64,000 bases of DNA from Amycolatopsis nalaikhensis (GCF_030264295.1 NZ_CP127173.1:1495501-1559500); one strand, 5' to 3'; counted from the first letter of the stretch, positions 51,970-61,079 are shown. Numbers and translations: made by a program. The notes: a model not told the origin generated them from the letters alone.

Positions 51970-52812
51970 ATGGAGACGCGGGAGCTCGCGTATTTCGTGG
52001 CCGTCGCCGAAGAACTGCACTTCGGCCGCGCCGCGCGGCGCCTCGGCATGGCGCAGCCCCCGCTGTCGCGCGCCATCCAGCAACTCGAACGCCGCATGGG
52101 CGTGCCGCTGCTGAACCGCACGAGCCGCGGTGTGACCCTGACGCCAGCAGGCGCGGTTTTCCTCGCGGAGAGCCGCAAAGCGCTCGACGCGGTGGCCGCC
52201 GCGGTCCGCCGGGCCCAGCGCGCGGGCCAATCCGAACCGAAGCTGCTCGTGGCGATGAAACCCGACGGCGACGCGGGCCTGCTGGCGACGATCCTGCCGC
52301 GGTACCGGGAGGACCCGGACGCGATCGAGGTCGAGGTCGTCGTGGGCGGGGTCGGCGAGCAGTCCCGCATGCTGCGCGACGGCCGCGTCGACCTGGCGTT
52401 CCTGCACGGCCCGCACGACGACTGCGCCGGGTTCGACACCGAGCTGCTGCTGGAGCAGGACCAGGTGGCGATGCTCGCCCGCGGCCACCGGCTGGCCGGC
52501 CGGTCGGCGCTGGTGCTCGCCGACCTGGACGGCGAGCCGTTCCCCCGGTGGCCGGGCAGCGACGTGCGCGGGCCCGAGATCCGGGACGCGGGGCAGCTGC
52601 TCCAGCTCGTGGCGCTGGGCCAGGTCGTCGCGGTGGTCCCGGAGTCGGCCCGCCGCCACGCGCGCGCGGACGTCGTGTGCGTCCCGGTGCTCGACGCGCC
52701 GCGGACGTCGGTGCTGCTGGCGTGGCCCGACCGGACGCGCTCGCGCGCGGTGGCCGCGTTCGTCCGGGCGAGCACCGACGTCAGATCCCCGGCGGCTCCT
52801 TCGCCCACTTAG
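51970..52812 (+). CDS. LysR-family regulator
   Basis: A 280-residue LysR-type regulator: LAYFVAVAEELHFGRAARRLGMAQPPLSRAIQQLERRMG (about 6-44) helix-turn-helix, then a substrate-binding domain. The BenM/CatR-like PPLSRAIQ form is clear. ATG 51970. Likely controls the divergent SDR gene. The 3' end overlaps the convergent LOG-family gene by 32 bases. Confidence 0.93.
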   Translation: METRELAYFVAVAEELHFGRAARRLGMAQPPLSRAIQQLERRMGVPLLNRTSRGVTLTPAGAVFLAESRKALDAVAAAVRRAQRAGQSEPKLLVAMKPDGDAGLLATILPRYREDPDAIEVEVVVGGVGEQSRMLRDGRVDLAFLHGPHDDCAGFDTELLLEQDQVAMLARGHRLAGRSALVLADLDGEPFPRWPGSDVRGPEIRDAGQLLQLVALGQVVAVVPESARRHARADVVCVPVLDAPRTSVLLAWPDRTRSRAVAAFVRASTDVRSPAAPSPT

Positions 52813-53365
52813 GCGGCGCGGGCGGCTCGTACGTCGCGAACTTGTCGAGCAGCACGGCCGGATCCGGGTCGGTCAGCAGGAGCTGCCGGTAGCCGTCCTT
52901 GAGGAAGCCCTCCGCGACCATGTGGTCGGCGAACGTCATCAGCGGCTCGTAGTAGCCGTCGACGTCGACCAGGCCGATCGGCTTGCCGTGCAAGCCCAGC
53001 TGGGCCCACGTCCAGACCTCGAACAGCTCCTCCAGCGTGCCCGCACCGCCCGGGAGCGCCAGGAAACCGTCGGACAGCGCCGCCATCTTGGCCTTGCGCT
53101 CGTGCATGTCCTTCACGACGTGCAGCTCCGACAGCCCGGCGTGCGAAATCTCGACGCTCGAGAGCGCCTCCGGGATCACGCCGATCACCTCGCCACCCGC
53201 CGCCAGGGCCGCGTCCGCCACCACGCCCATCGTGCCGACGCTCGCGCCGCCGTACACCAGGCCGATGCCGCGCTGGGCCAGGAGCTTGCCCAGCGCCGCC
53301 GCCTGCTCGGCGTAGCGCGGCGAGAAGCCCATGGACGAACCGCAGAACACGCAGATCCGGCTCAT
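52781..53365 (-). CDS. LOG-family protein (nucleotide 5'-monophosphate phosphoribohydrolase-like)
   Basis: A 194-residue LOG protein: ICVFCGSSMGFSPRYAEQA (4-22), VYGGASVGTMGVVADA (about 37-52), MHERKAKM and the PGGAGTLEE signature (about 105-113). LOG enzymes cleave the ribose-phosphate from N6-modified AMP, giving cytokinin-type bases; in M. tuberculosis one such enzyme (Rv1205) does this. ATG 53365 starts on the last base of the upstream LOG stop, so the two paralogues are coupled. Confidence 0.92.
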   Translation of the reverse strand: MSRICVFCGSSMGFSPRYAEQAAALGKLLAQRGIGLVYGGASVGTMGVVADAALAAGGEVIGVIPEALSSVEISHAGLSELHVVKDMHERKAKMAALSDGFLALPGGAGTLEELFEVWTWAQLGLHGKPIGLVDVDGYYEPLMTFADHMVAEGFLKDGYRQLLLTDPDPAVLLDKFATYEPPAPPKWAKEPPGI

Positions 53366-54150
53366 CAGTGCGTGTCCTCCCAGGCCTGGTAGGACTCCTG
53401 GACCACGCGGACGGCGTCGTCGATGTCGTCGGTGACGTGCAGCAGGTCGAGGTCGCCCGGGCTGATCTTGCCCTCGGCCATCACCGAGTTCTTGATCCAG
53501 TCGTACAGCCCGCCCCAGTAGGCGCTGCCGAACAGGACCACCGGGAACTTCGTGACCTTCTTGGTCTGCACCAGGGTCAGCGCCTCGAACAGCTCGTCGA
53601 GCGTGCCGAAACCGCCGGGCAGGCAGATGAAGGCCTGCGAATACTTGATGAACATCGTCTTGCGGGCGAAGAAGTAGCGGAAGTTGACGCCGAGGTCGAC
53701 CCACGGGTTCAGGCCCTGCTCGAACGGCAGCTCGATGCCGAGCCCGATGGAGAAGCCGCCGGCCTCGGCCGCGCCGCGGTTGACCGCCTCCATCGCGCCC
53801 GGGCCGCCGCCGGTCATCACGGCGAAGCCGGCGTTGGCGAGCGCGCCGCCGATCTTGCGGCCCAGCTCGTACTCGGGGTTCTCGCGCTTGGTGCGCGCCG
53901 AGCCGAACACGGTGACCGCGCGCGGGACCTCGGCGAGCGCGCCGAAGCCCTCGACGAACTCGGCCTGGATCCGCAGCACGCGCCACGGGTCGGTGTGCAC
54001 CCAGTCGCTCGGGCCGCGCGAATCCAGGAGCCGCTGGTCGGTCGTGCTGCCCTGGTCGCGGCGGTCGCGGCGCAGCACGACCGGGCCCTTGTGGCGCTCT
54101 ACCGGGCGTTCGGGGTACTGGCCGTCCGGCCATTCAGACTGTTCGCTCAC
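53365..54150 (-). CDS. LOG-family (TIGR00730) Rossmann-fold protein, long form
   Basis: A 261-residue LOG-type protein with an extra N-terminal region of about 65 residues rich in charge (SEWPDGQYPERPVERHKGPVV). The core has VTVFGSARTKRENPEYELG, VMTGGGPGAMEAVNRGAAEAGG, KTMFIKYSQAFICLPGGFGTLDE (PGGFGTLDE signature near 177). Probably a nucleotide-binding phosphoribohydrolase as well. GTG 54150. Followed by the shorter paralogue with shared stop/start bases. Confidence 0.88.
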   Translation of the reverse strand: MSEQSEWPDGQYPERPVERHKGPVVLRRDRRDQGSTTDQRLLDSRGPSDWVHTDPWRVLRIQAEFVEGFGALAEVPRAVTVFGSARTKRENPEYELGRKIGGALANAGFAVMTGGGPGAMEAVNRGAAEAGGFSIGLGIELPFEQGLNPWVDLGVNFRYFFARKTMFIKYSQAFICLPGGFGTLDELFEALTLVQTKKVTKFPVVLFGSAYWGGLYDWIKNSVMAEGKISPGDLDLLHVTDDIDDAVRVVQESYQAWEDTH

Positions 54151-54159
54151 TTCCCCATG

Positions 54160-55992
54160 CTACGGCCTGCCCGCCAGCGAGAATGCGAGAAGCGCCGTCG
54201 AGGTGAAGTCGATGGCGGGCTCGTTGCTGGGCCATGAACTCAAGTCGTCGGCGTAGCGACTTCCTTGGCCGTCGAAGGATTCATACGGACGAGTGCATTC
54301 CTTCGCGCCCGCCGGGAACGGCAGGTCGGCGAAGTTGTCCGCGCCGTTGGGGCCGTTGACGACCGCGCCGTACAGCACTTTCGAAGGTCCGGCGAGGTTC
54401 GCGGCCTGGTGGTGCGGGCACCGCGGGAACGTCGAGCCGACGCCGACCACCAGCGACACGCCCCACGCGTTGGCGCCGAGGGTGAAGTCCCGCTGCTGCG
54501 CCCCGAAGGCCGCGTAGCGCGAGTCCCCGGTCACGCGCTGGTAGAGCCGGGCCGTGGCGGCGAACCCGAAGCTCTTGCTGGCCGCGTCGAAGTCGGTGAC
54601 CGCGACGGCCGTCCGGAATGGACTCTTCTTCGCCGCCTCGACGCCGGAGTCGAGCTGGCGGCGCAGGTCCGCGGCGAGGTCGCGGACGCCGAGCGCGGCA
54701 CCCGGCACCCCGGCCCGCAGCAGGACGGCGAGGTCGGCGTGGGCGAGCGCGCTCGTGTCGTACAGGTTCAACGTGCTCTTGTCGCCGCTGCCGATGTAGG
54801 CCTTCGCCCACTTCGCCGCTTCGCGGGCCCAGCCGGTCGCGCGCGGGTCCTTCAGGGCGCGGGCGGCCAGGGCGAGCTGTGTCGCGCCCAGCTCCAGGTC
54901 GTCTTCCCACGACGACTCCGGGTAGTAGGCGTGCGGGTACGCCGTGACGAGCTCGCCGACGTCGGCCGTCTTGGCCTGGGCGAACACCGCGGCCGCTTCG
55001 GCGAGGTAGTGGCGGGCGAGCTTCGGGTCGCGGTGGGCCTGCACCTGCGCGCCGAGCGCGAAGGCGGCGGCGACGCGGCCCGCGAGGTTCGGCGAGAGCG
55101 GCGCGCCCGCCGGGGCGGCCGGGAACACCGGGCGGTGCTTGACGAAGTACGCCGGGTCGCCGGGCCGGACGTCGAGAGCGTCGTCGTCCTGCGGGTTGCG
55201 CCAGACGTCGTGGTCGCCGAGGAAGCCGAACTCCTCGCTGCCGGTGCCGATGCCGACCTGGGCGTAGAGCGTCTTCGTCCGGCCGTCCCACATCTTGTCC
55301 AGCCAGTCGAGGCCGAAGCGGACCTCCTTGGCCAGCACCGGATCGGGGTCCTCACGCAGCACGAACCCCAGCTCGGCCAGCGAATACGCGGTGTTGGACG
55401 TGAACTTCACGAAGTCCCCGGCGTCGACCCAGCCGCCCTCGACGTCGACCGGGCCGCCCTGCGGCTTCAGCGGTTCGACGATTTCGTCGCCGCCCTCGCC
55501 CTCGAACTTCGGCTCCGCGTAGACGGTCGCGGTCCGGTCGGCGAGGTGCGACGGCTTCCGGTCGAGGCGGCCGGGGACGACGTCGTGGCCGTCGCGCTGG
55601 GCTTGGAAGAACTCGGTGGTGGCACCGACGAGCGGGCGGAAGAGGCGGCGCGCGGTGTCGATCCGGAACGGCGGCGACGTCGCCCCGGCAGCCTTGACGC
55701 GGTAGGTGCCCGGCCGGTCCAGAGTGGACAGATCGAGGTCGAACACCGCCGGGTAGCGCGCGTTCCAGGAGCCGAGGCTCACGCCGGTGCGCCCTTCCCG
55801 GACCGTGCGGCCCCGCTCGTCGACGACGGCGAACTTCCCCGGCGCGCCCCCGAGGAGGTAGGCGTGCTTCGCCTCGCCGAGCGCGTACCCGACCTGGTCG
55901 ACGCGCACCTCGGCCGGGGTGGCGGCCTCGGCCGGGGTCGCCGCGAGGGGCACGGCGAGCGCGGCCGCCGTCGCGAGGGGAAGCAGGCGCAT
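54160..55992 (-). CDS. Secreted GH9 glycoside hydrolase (cellulase-like)
   Basis: A 610-residue secreted GH9 enzyme. Signal peptide (to about AEAA, residue 23), N-terminal Ig-like CelD domain (VRVDQVGYALGEAKHAYL..., about 28-115), then the (alpha/alpha)6 catalytic barrel with GGWVDAGDFVKF (catalytic Asp pair, about 184-195), RCPHHQAANL (about 515) and the proton-donor Glu in NEPAIDFTSTALLAFS near the end. Likely cleaves beta-1,4-glucan or related chains. No cellulose-binding module is present. ATG 55992 has GGAGGG upstream, and a 15-bp operator-like palindrome lies 19 bases upstream. Confidence 0.92.
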   Translation of the reverse strand: MRLLPLATAAALAVPLAATPAEAATPAEVRVDQVGYALGEAKHAYLLGGAPGKFAVVDERGRTVREGRTGVSLGSWNARYPAVFDLDLSTLDRPGTYRVKAAGATSPPFRIDTARRLFRPLVGATTEFFQAQRDGHDVVPGRLDRKPSHLADRTATVYAEPKFEGEGGDEIVEPLKPQGGPVDVEGGWVDAGDFVKFTSNTAYSLAELGFVLREDPDPVLAKEVRFGLDWLDKMWDGRTKTLYAQVGIGTGSEEFGFLGDHDVWRNPQDDDALDVRPGDPAYFVKHRPVFPAAPAGAPLSPNLAGRVAAAFALGAQVQAHRDPKLARHYLAEAAAVFAQAKTADVGELVTAYPHAYYPESSWEDDLELGATQLALAARALKDPRATGWAREAAKWAKAYIGSGDKSTLNLYDTSALAHADLAVLLRAGVPGAALGVRDLAADLRRQLDSGVEAAKKSPFRTAVAVTDFDAASKSFGFAATARLYQRVTGDSRYAAFGAQQRDFTLGANAWGVSLVVGVGSTFPRCPHHQAANLAGPSKVLYGAVVNGPNGADNFADLPFPAGAKECTRPYESFDGQGSRYADDLSSWPSNEPAIDFTSTALLAFSLAGRP

Positions 55993-56010
55993 GATCGCCC
56001 TCCACTTTGT

Positions 56011-56025
56011 TAGGAAAGTTTCCTA
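56011..56025. promoter_or_regulatory. Operator palindrome upstream of the GH9 gene
   Basis: TAGGAAA-G-TTTCCTA is a perfect 15-bp palindrome, 19 bases upstream of the GH9 start. Similar TTAGGAAAnTTTCCTAA sites precede sugar-hydrolase genes in actinomycetes and are usually linked to ROK-family repressors; that link is from general knowledge, and no ROK gene is in the window. Confidence 0.55.
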
Positions 56026-56105
56026 TTAAACGCTAGCCTGGGCGCGCTCGGGACGTCAATATGTCCGTTTCCGCGCTCGCGGCGGCGATGACCTACCGTG
56101 GGACC

Positions 56106-57377
56106 ATGACCGAACCGCTCGGCGCGCGGATCCGGCGGCTGCGCGCCGACCGCGGGTGGACCCAGCGCGAGCTGGCGGAGCCGGGCTACGACCGGGGGTT
56201 CCTGGCGAAGGTCGAGACCGGGAGCCGGCCGCCGTCGGAGGAGATGCTGGCCTACCTGGCCGACCGGCTCGGCCTGACGGTCGACGAGCTCCGGTTCGGC
56301 CGTCCGCCGGGCATCGCCGACGAGCTGCGCGCGTCGCTCGACGAGGGTTACCGCGACCTCGAACAGGGCCGCGTCGCCCTCGCCGAAGAGCGGTTCGCCG
56401 ACGTCGCGAAGCAGGCGGCGGGCTACCACCTCGACGACGTCGAGTGCTACGCGCGGTTCTGCCAGGCCGAGGTGAAGTGGCAGCTGTTCGACGTCTCGGG
56501 CGCGCAGGAGGAGCTGGAGCACGCGGCGGAACTGGCGGAGGCGGCACCGCCGTGGCTGCGGGCGATGATCGTGCACCGCTGGTCCGGCTGCCGGTACCTG
56601 AGCGGCGACGCGGGCACGGCGATCGCGCGGGTCGAAGAGGCACTGGCTTCCCCGGATCTCGATCCCGACGCGGAGTTGTGCCTGCTCAGCGCGTTGATCC
56701 ACCCGCTGATGGAGATGGGCGGCCTGCACCGCGCCCGGCGCGCGGCCCTCGACGGCGTTCGTCTGACGCGCGCGGCCACGCGGCCGGACTTCGTCGCGCG
56801 GTTCCACAGGCAGGCGTCGCAGGTGTGGCAGGCGATCGGCCGCGCGGAGCAGGCGGAGCAGGACCTGACGGAGGCGTGCCGCCTGTTCACATCGGTGGGT
56901 TTCGACCGAGACGCGGCCCGTTGCCGCTGGGCCCGCGGGTACTTGCTGCGCCGCCTGGGCCGCGTGGCGGAGGCCCGGGAGGAGCTGACGGCGGCCCGCG
57001 ACCAGCTCGCGGCCATCGGTGCCGAGGAGGGCGTCGCGGGGGCGACGGTCGAGCTGGCCGAGGTCCGGCTCCGCCAGGGTGAGCCGGACGAGGCCGCGGA
57101 GCTGGTTTCTTCGGTCTGGCCGCTGTTGGCGCGTGACGTCGAGGCGCTGGGCGAGGCGACAGGGTTGCGGGGGTTGATCGCGCAGGCCCAGGGCGATCTT
57201 GCGGCGGCGACGCGGCTGTTGAGGGAGGCCGCGGACATCCAGACGCGGGCTTCGCTGCACGGGGCGGCGGTTTCGACGGCCCTGCGACTCGGCGACGTGC
57301 TGCGGGAGCAGGGGCGGCTTGATGAGGCGGTCGAGGCTTATCGGCGCGGCCTCGACTCGGCTTCTACCGACACCTGA
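56106..57377 (+). CDS. HTH-TPR regulator (XRE type), module 1
   Basis: A 423-residue regulator: XRE helix-turn-helix at about 5-60 (LGARIRRLRADRGWTQRELAEPG, then VETGSRPPSEEMLAYLADRLGL), followed by about 340 residues of helical repeats of TPR type (for example EECYARFCQAE-like, QAEQDLTEACRLF, GRVAEAREELTAARDQLAA, GRLDEAVEAYRRGL). This layout matches RRNPP peptide sensors of Firmicutes (NprR, PlcR), though no homology is claimed. ATG 56106 is preferred to the start at 56061. The next gene on the strand is an M4 metalloprotease 306 bases on, and the same pair recurs at 59813-63654. Confidence 0.85.
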   Translation: MTEPLGARIRRLRADRGWTQRELAEPGYDRGFLAKVETGSRPPSEEMLAYLADRLGLTVDELRFGRPPGIADELRASLDEGYRDLEQGRVALAEERFADVAKQAAGYHLDDVECYARFCQAEVKWQLFDVSGAQEELEHAAELAEAAPPWLRAMIVHRWSGCRYLSGDAGTAIARVEEALASPDLDPDAELCLLSALIHPLMEMGGLHRARRAALDGVRLTRAATRPDFVARFHRQASQVWQAIGRAEQAEQDLTEACRLFTSVGFDRDAARCRWARGYLLRRLGRVAEAREELTAARDQLAAIGAEEGVAGATVELAEVRLRQGEPDEAAELVSSVWPLLARDVEALGEATGLRGLIAQAQGDLAAATRLLREAADIQTRASLHGAAVSTALRLGDVLREQGRLDEAVEAYRRGLDSASTDT

Positions 57378-57470
57378 GCGCGGACCAGCGCCCGCGGCGG
57401 TCCGCGCACCCGCTACACACGCCCGCCACCAAGCGGACCTGCGCACCCGGTGGTCCGCCCGGCGCGAAGT

Positions 57471-57611
57471 CCCTACCAAAGTCTGGTGAATTGGTTCAGA
57501 CCAGTCGGCAACCCGGCCGTTTGCTGGGGTTTCGCCGGAATCCGCGTGATCGCCGAAGTGGCCCGCTGCTCCGTTCGGCCCATTGACCGACCGGCGACCG
57601 GAACCTTTACT
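57471..57611 (+). promoter_or_regulatory. Promoter of the first M4 protease gene, with shared upstream elements
   Basis: -35 TTGACC (57583-57588) and -10 TTTACT (57606-57611) are 17 bases apart. Directly before the -35 is TCCGTTCGGCCCA, and further up CCCTACCAAAGTC (57471-57483). The same elements in the same order and similar spacing precede the second M4 gene (61154-61291). The rest of the 306-base gap between the regulator and protease holds no convincing ORF. Confidence 0.6.
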
Positions 57612-57683
57612 CGGACGCGTCCGGCGCCATAACAGCAGTTATCCCGCCGGGCACATTCCTCGCGTTCCCCGGAAAGGTGCCCC

Positions 57684-59744
57684 ATGAGATCCCCACGTGG
57701 GCTGGCGGCGATCGCCGGCCTGGCCCTGACCTTCGCGGTGCCGGCGATCCCGGCCGCCGCCTCCCCCGCTCCCGCCGCCACCCCGCCCGAGGCGCTCGCC
57801 GCCCGTGCCGCCGACCAGGCCGCCTCCTCCGGCGCCGACCGGCTCGCCAAGGGCACCGGGGAGGCCTTCGTCCGCACCGGAGTCACCCCGGGTGGCGGCG
57901 GGCTCTACTTCGCCTCCTACCGGCGCACCTACCACGGCCTGCCGGTCGTGGGCGGGGACGCGGTCGTCGTCGCCGACGGCGCCGGGCGCGTCCGCGGCAC
58001 CGAAGCCGCCGAGACCGCGCCGATCACCGTCGACACGAAAGCCGCCCTGAGTGCCGCGCAGGCGACGAAGATCGCCGCAGCCACAGTGTCCACAGTAGAC
58101 AAGACCGACGCACCGAAGCTGGTCGTGCTGGCCGGGAACGCCCCGAAGCTCGCCTACGAGGTCGTCGTCAGCGGGCACCAGGGCGCCACGCCGACCCGTC
58201 TGCACGTCTTCGTCGACAGCGCGACCGGCGCCGTCCTCGACACGCGCGACGACATCCGCACCTTCGCCGGACCCGCCCGCGCCGCCGCGCCTGTGGCGGC
58301 CACCGCTGCGGGCACCGGCAACTCCTACTACGCCGGGACCGTCTCCATCGACACCTCCGGCTCCGGCAGCTCCTACTCGATGACCGACCCCGGCCGCCGC
58401 GGCATCGCCTGCGGGCGCGAAGGCGGCTCGATCTTCACGAAGAGCACCAACACCTGGGGCAACGGCTCCGGCACCGACCTCGAAACCGGCTGCGTCGACG
58501 CCCTCTACAGCGTCCAGACCGAGTGGAAGATGCTCGGGGAGTGGCTGGGCCGCACCGGCATCGACGGCGCGGGCGGTGGCTTCCGCGCCAGCGTCGGCCT
58601 CAACGACGTCAACGCCTACTGGGACGGCTCCTCGACGCACTTCGGCCACTCGCAGGACAACCGCCGCCAAGCCACCCCGATGGACGTCGTCGGCCACGAG
58701 TTCGGGCACGCCATCTTCCAGACGACGCCGGGTGGCGCGGGGTCCGGCAACGAGAACGGCGGCCTCAACGAGTCCACCGGCGACATCTTCGGCGCGCTGA
58801 CCGAGTTCTACGCCAACAACCCGAAGGACACCCCGGACTTCAGCGTCGGCGAGGGCGTCAACCTCGTCGGCCAGGGCCCGATCCGCTACATGGACAACCC
58901 GTCCAAGGTCGGGGACCCGAACTGCTACTCCTCGGCCATTCCGAACACCGAGGTGCACGCCGCCGCGGGGCCGCAGAACCACTGGTTCTACCTGCTCTCC
59001 CAAGGCAGTGCCGCCAGCCCGACGTGCAACAACTCCACGGTCACCGGCATCGGCATCCAGAAGGCGGGCAAGATCTTCTACAACGGTCTGCTCAAGAAGA
59101 CGTCGTCGTGGAACCACCGCGCGGCCCGCAAGGCCACGCTCGAAGCCGCGATCGCGCTCTTCCCGGGCAGCTGCGCCGAATTCACCGCCACCAAGGCCGC
59201 CTGGGACGCGGTGAGCGTCGCCGCGGTCAGCGGTGAGCCGACCTGCAGCGGCCAGCCGCCCGCGGGCAACGACTACTCGCTGACGCTGTCGCCGACGTCG
59301 GCGTCCGTCCAACCCGGACAGACCGCCACCACCACGGTGACCACGCGGATCACCTCCGGCAACGCGCAGACCGTGCAGCTCCTCGCGACCGGCCTGCCCG
59401 AAGGCGCCAAGGCGACCTTCAGCCCGGCGAGCGTCCAGTCCGGCGGCTCCGCGACGCTGACCATCACCACCTCGGCGACCACGCCGGAGGGCACCAGCCA
59501 GGTGACGGTCACCGGCGACGGCACCGACGCCGACCACACCGCGCAGTTCTCGCTCACCGTCGGCACCGGCACCCCGCCGACCGGCTGCGACGGGATCGCC
59601 GAGTGGGACGCGGCGAAGGCGTACGTGCCCGACGACGTCGTCGGCCACAACGGTCACAAGTGGACGTCCCTGTGGTACTCGACCGGCGCCGAGCCCGGCG
59701 CGCCCACCTCGTGGGCCGTGTGGAGCGACGCGGGCGCCTGCTGA
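57684..59744 (+). CDS. Secreted M4 (thermolysin-type) metalloprotease with CBM5/12-like module
   Basis: A 686-residue secreted zinc protease. Signal peptide to about residue 27, FTP/PepSY-type propeptide (to about 210), catalytic domain with HEFGH (zinc His338 and His342, catalytic Glu339) and the third ligand Glu363 (GGLNESTGD), then a beta-sandwich repeat domain (about 530-630) and a C-terminal CBM5/12-like chitin-binding module (about 638-686, AWDAAKAYVPDDVV...WYSTG-type). So it may act on protein attached to chitin or cell walls. ATG 57684 has GGAAAGG upstream. A hairpin terminator follows at 59750. Confidence 0.93.
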   Translation: MRSPRGLAAIAGLALTFAVPAIPAAASPAPAATPPEALAARAADQAASSGADRLAKGTGEAFVRTGVTPGGGGLYFASYRRTYHGLPVVGGDAVVVADGAGRVRGTEAAETAPITVDTKAALSAAQATKIAAATVSTVDKTDAPKLVVLAGNAPKLAYEVVVSGHQGATPTRLHVFVDSATGAVLDTRDDIRTFAGPARAAAPVAATAAGTGNSYYAGTVSIDTSGSGSSYSMTDPGRRGIACGREGGSIFTKSTNTWGNGSGTDLETGCVDALYSVQTEWKMLGEWLGRTGIDGAGGGFRASVGLNDVNAYWDGSSTHFGHSQDNRRQATPMDVVGHEFGHAIFQTTPGGAGSGNENGGLNESTGDIFGALTEFYANNPKDTPDFSVGEGVNLVGQGPIRYMDNPSKVGDPNCYSSAIPNTEVHAAAGPQNHWFYLLSQGSAASPTCNNSTVTGIGIQKAGKIFYNGLLKKTSSWNHRAARKATLEAAIALFPGSCAEFTATKAAWDAVSVAAVSGEPTCSGQPPAGNDYSLTLSPTSASVQPGQTATTTVTTRITSGNAQTVQLLATGLPEGAKATFSPASVQSGGSATLTITTSATTPEGTSQVTVTGDGTDADHTAQFSLTVGTGTPPTGCDGIAEWDAAKAYVPDDVVGHNGHKWTSLWYSTGAEPGAPTSWAVWSDAGAC

Positions 59745-59749
59745 TCCCG

Positions 59750-59782
59750 GCCGCGCGGTGGTGGACCACACCACCGCGCGGC
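59750..59782 (+). terminator. Hairpin terminator after the first M4 gene
   Basis: GCCGCGCGGTGGTG (59750-59763) and CACCACCGCGCGGC (59769-59782) form a perfect 14-bp stem with loop GACCA, six bases after the stop codon. No T-run follows, as is common for actinomycete terminators. Confidence 0.7.
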
Positions 59783-59812
59783 CTACCCTGAACCGGTGGA
59801 AAGGCGGCCCGA

Positions 59813-61079
59813 GTGAGCGAGAGCGTCGGCGAACGCCTGCGTGAGCTGCGCACCGAACGCGGCCTGACGCAGCGGGAGCTCGCCGGACCGCAGTACTCCG
59901 CGGCGTACGTGTCGTCGGTCGAAACCGGCGCGCGGACGCCGTCGGGCGACGCGCTCCGGTTCTTCGCGCAGCAGCTCGGCATCGACCCCGACGAGCTGCT
60001 CGGCGGCAGCTCGCCGCGCGAGCTGATCGAGCTCGACCTCGAGCTCGATCGAGACGGCGGAACGGTTCCTGGCCGGCGACGCCCGCCGCGCGACCCCGCG
60101 GATGCAGCGGATCCGGCGCCGCGCCGAGCGGCTCGACCGGCCGCGGCAGGCCGGGATCGCGCTGCTGTGGCTGGCCGGGTACTCGACCGGCGACGCCCGC
60201 ACGAAGTACGTCGCGGAGGCCGAGACGACGCTCTCGGGCGAGCCGCCGCCGGTGCGGGCGATGGTCGTGCCGCTGCGCGCGGCGGTCCTGTCCGAGTGGG
60301 GCGAGGCGCGGTACGCGGTGCACCTGCTGGAAACCTGCCACGCCGAACTGCTGCGCGACGGCTACCCGCAGCCGTCGCTGCTGCTGACGTTGCGGGCCTG
60401 CCTCGCCGAGCGGCACCTGCGCCAGGGCGACCTGGAACGGGCGGCCGAGTACGCCGAGTCGGCGTTGCGGCTGCACCGCGGCGGCCCGGCGGTGCTGGCC
60501 GAACTGACTCGCAGCCACATCGAGGTGTGCCGCAGCCACCTGGCGGCGGACCGGTTCGCCGACGCGGCCGCGTCGGTCGCCGCGGCCTACGACCTCATGC
60601 AGGAACGGGCCCTGCACCCGGCGATGGCGCACTGCCTGCTGGCCAGGGCGCGGGTCCGCGGTCGCGCGGGTGACGTCGAGGGCGCGCTGGCCGACCTCGG
60701 CGCGGCGCGGGAGACGGCGTGGCCGGACGACGTCCCGGCGATCACCGTCGAGCTCGCCGGGGAGTACCTCGCGGCGGGACGGCTGGAGACGGCGGGCGCG
60801 TTGCTCGACCAGGTCCGGCCGTCGGTCGCGGCGGGCACGGCGCTGGCGGCGGAGCTGCGGTTGCAGCTGGGCTCACTGGCCATGGCCCGCGGCGACGCCC
60901 GGCGCGCGGCCGAGGACCTGCGGGCCGCCGTCGAGCTCGCCACCGGGCTCGGGGAACGCGGCGTGCTGGCGCGGGCGTTGCGGCCGTTGAGCGAGCTCCT
61001 CGGCGAGACCGGGCGGCAGGCGGAGGCGGCCGACGTGCTGCGCGACGGCCTGCTCGCCCTGGGCGCGGAACCCGCCTGA
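59813..61079 (+). pseudogene. HTH-TPR regulator, module 2, frameshifted
   Basis: GTG 59813 (GAAAGG upstream) begins an XRE regulator: GERLRELRTERGLTQRELAGPQYS, VETGARTPSGDALRFFAQQLGI. The frame fails just after IELDLELD (about 60041-60055); the missing TPR part (ETAERFLAGDARRATPRMQRIRRRAERLD ... ) continues in another frame to 61079 and carries clear TPR-like repeats (GDVEGALADLGAARE, GRLETAGALLDQ). Removing one base within GAGCTCGATCGAGACG restores a 420-residue product like the regulator at 56106. Either recent inactivation or a base error. It precedes the second M4 protease. Confidence 0.75.
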
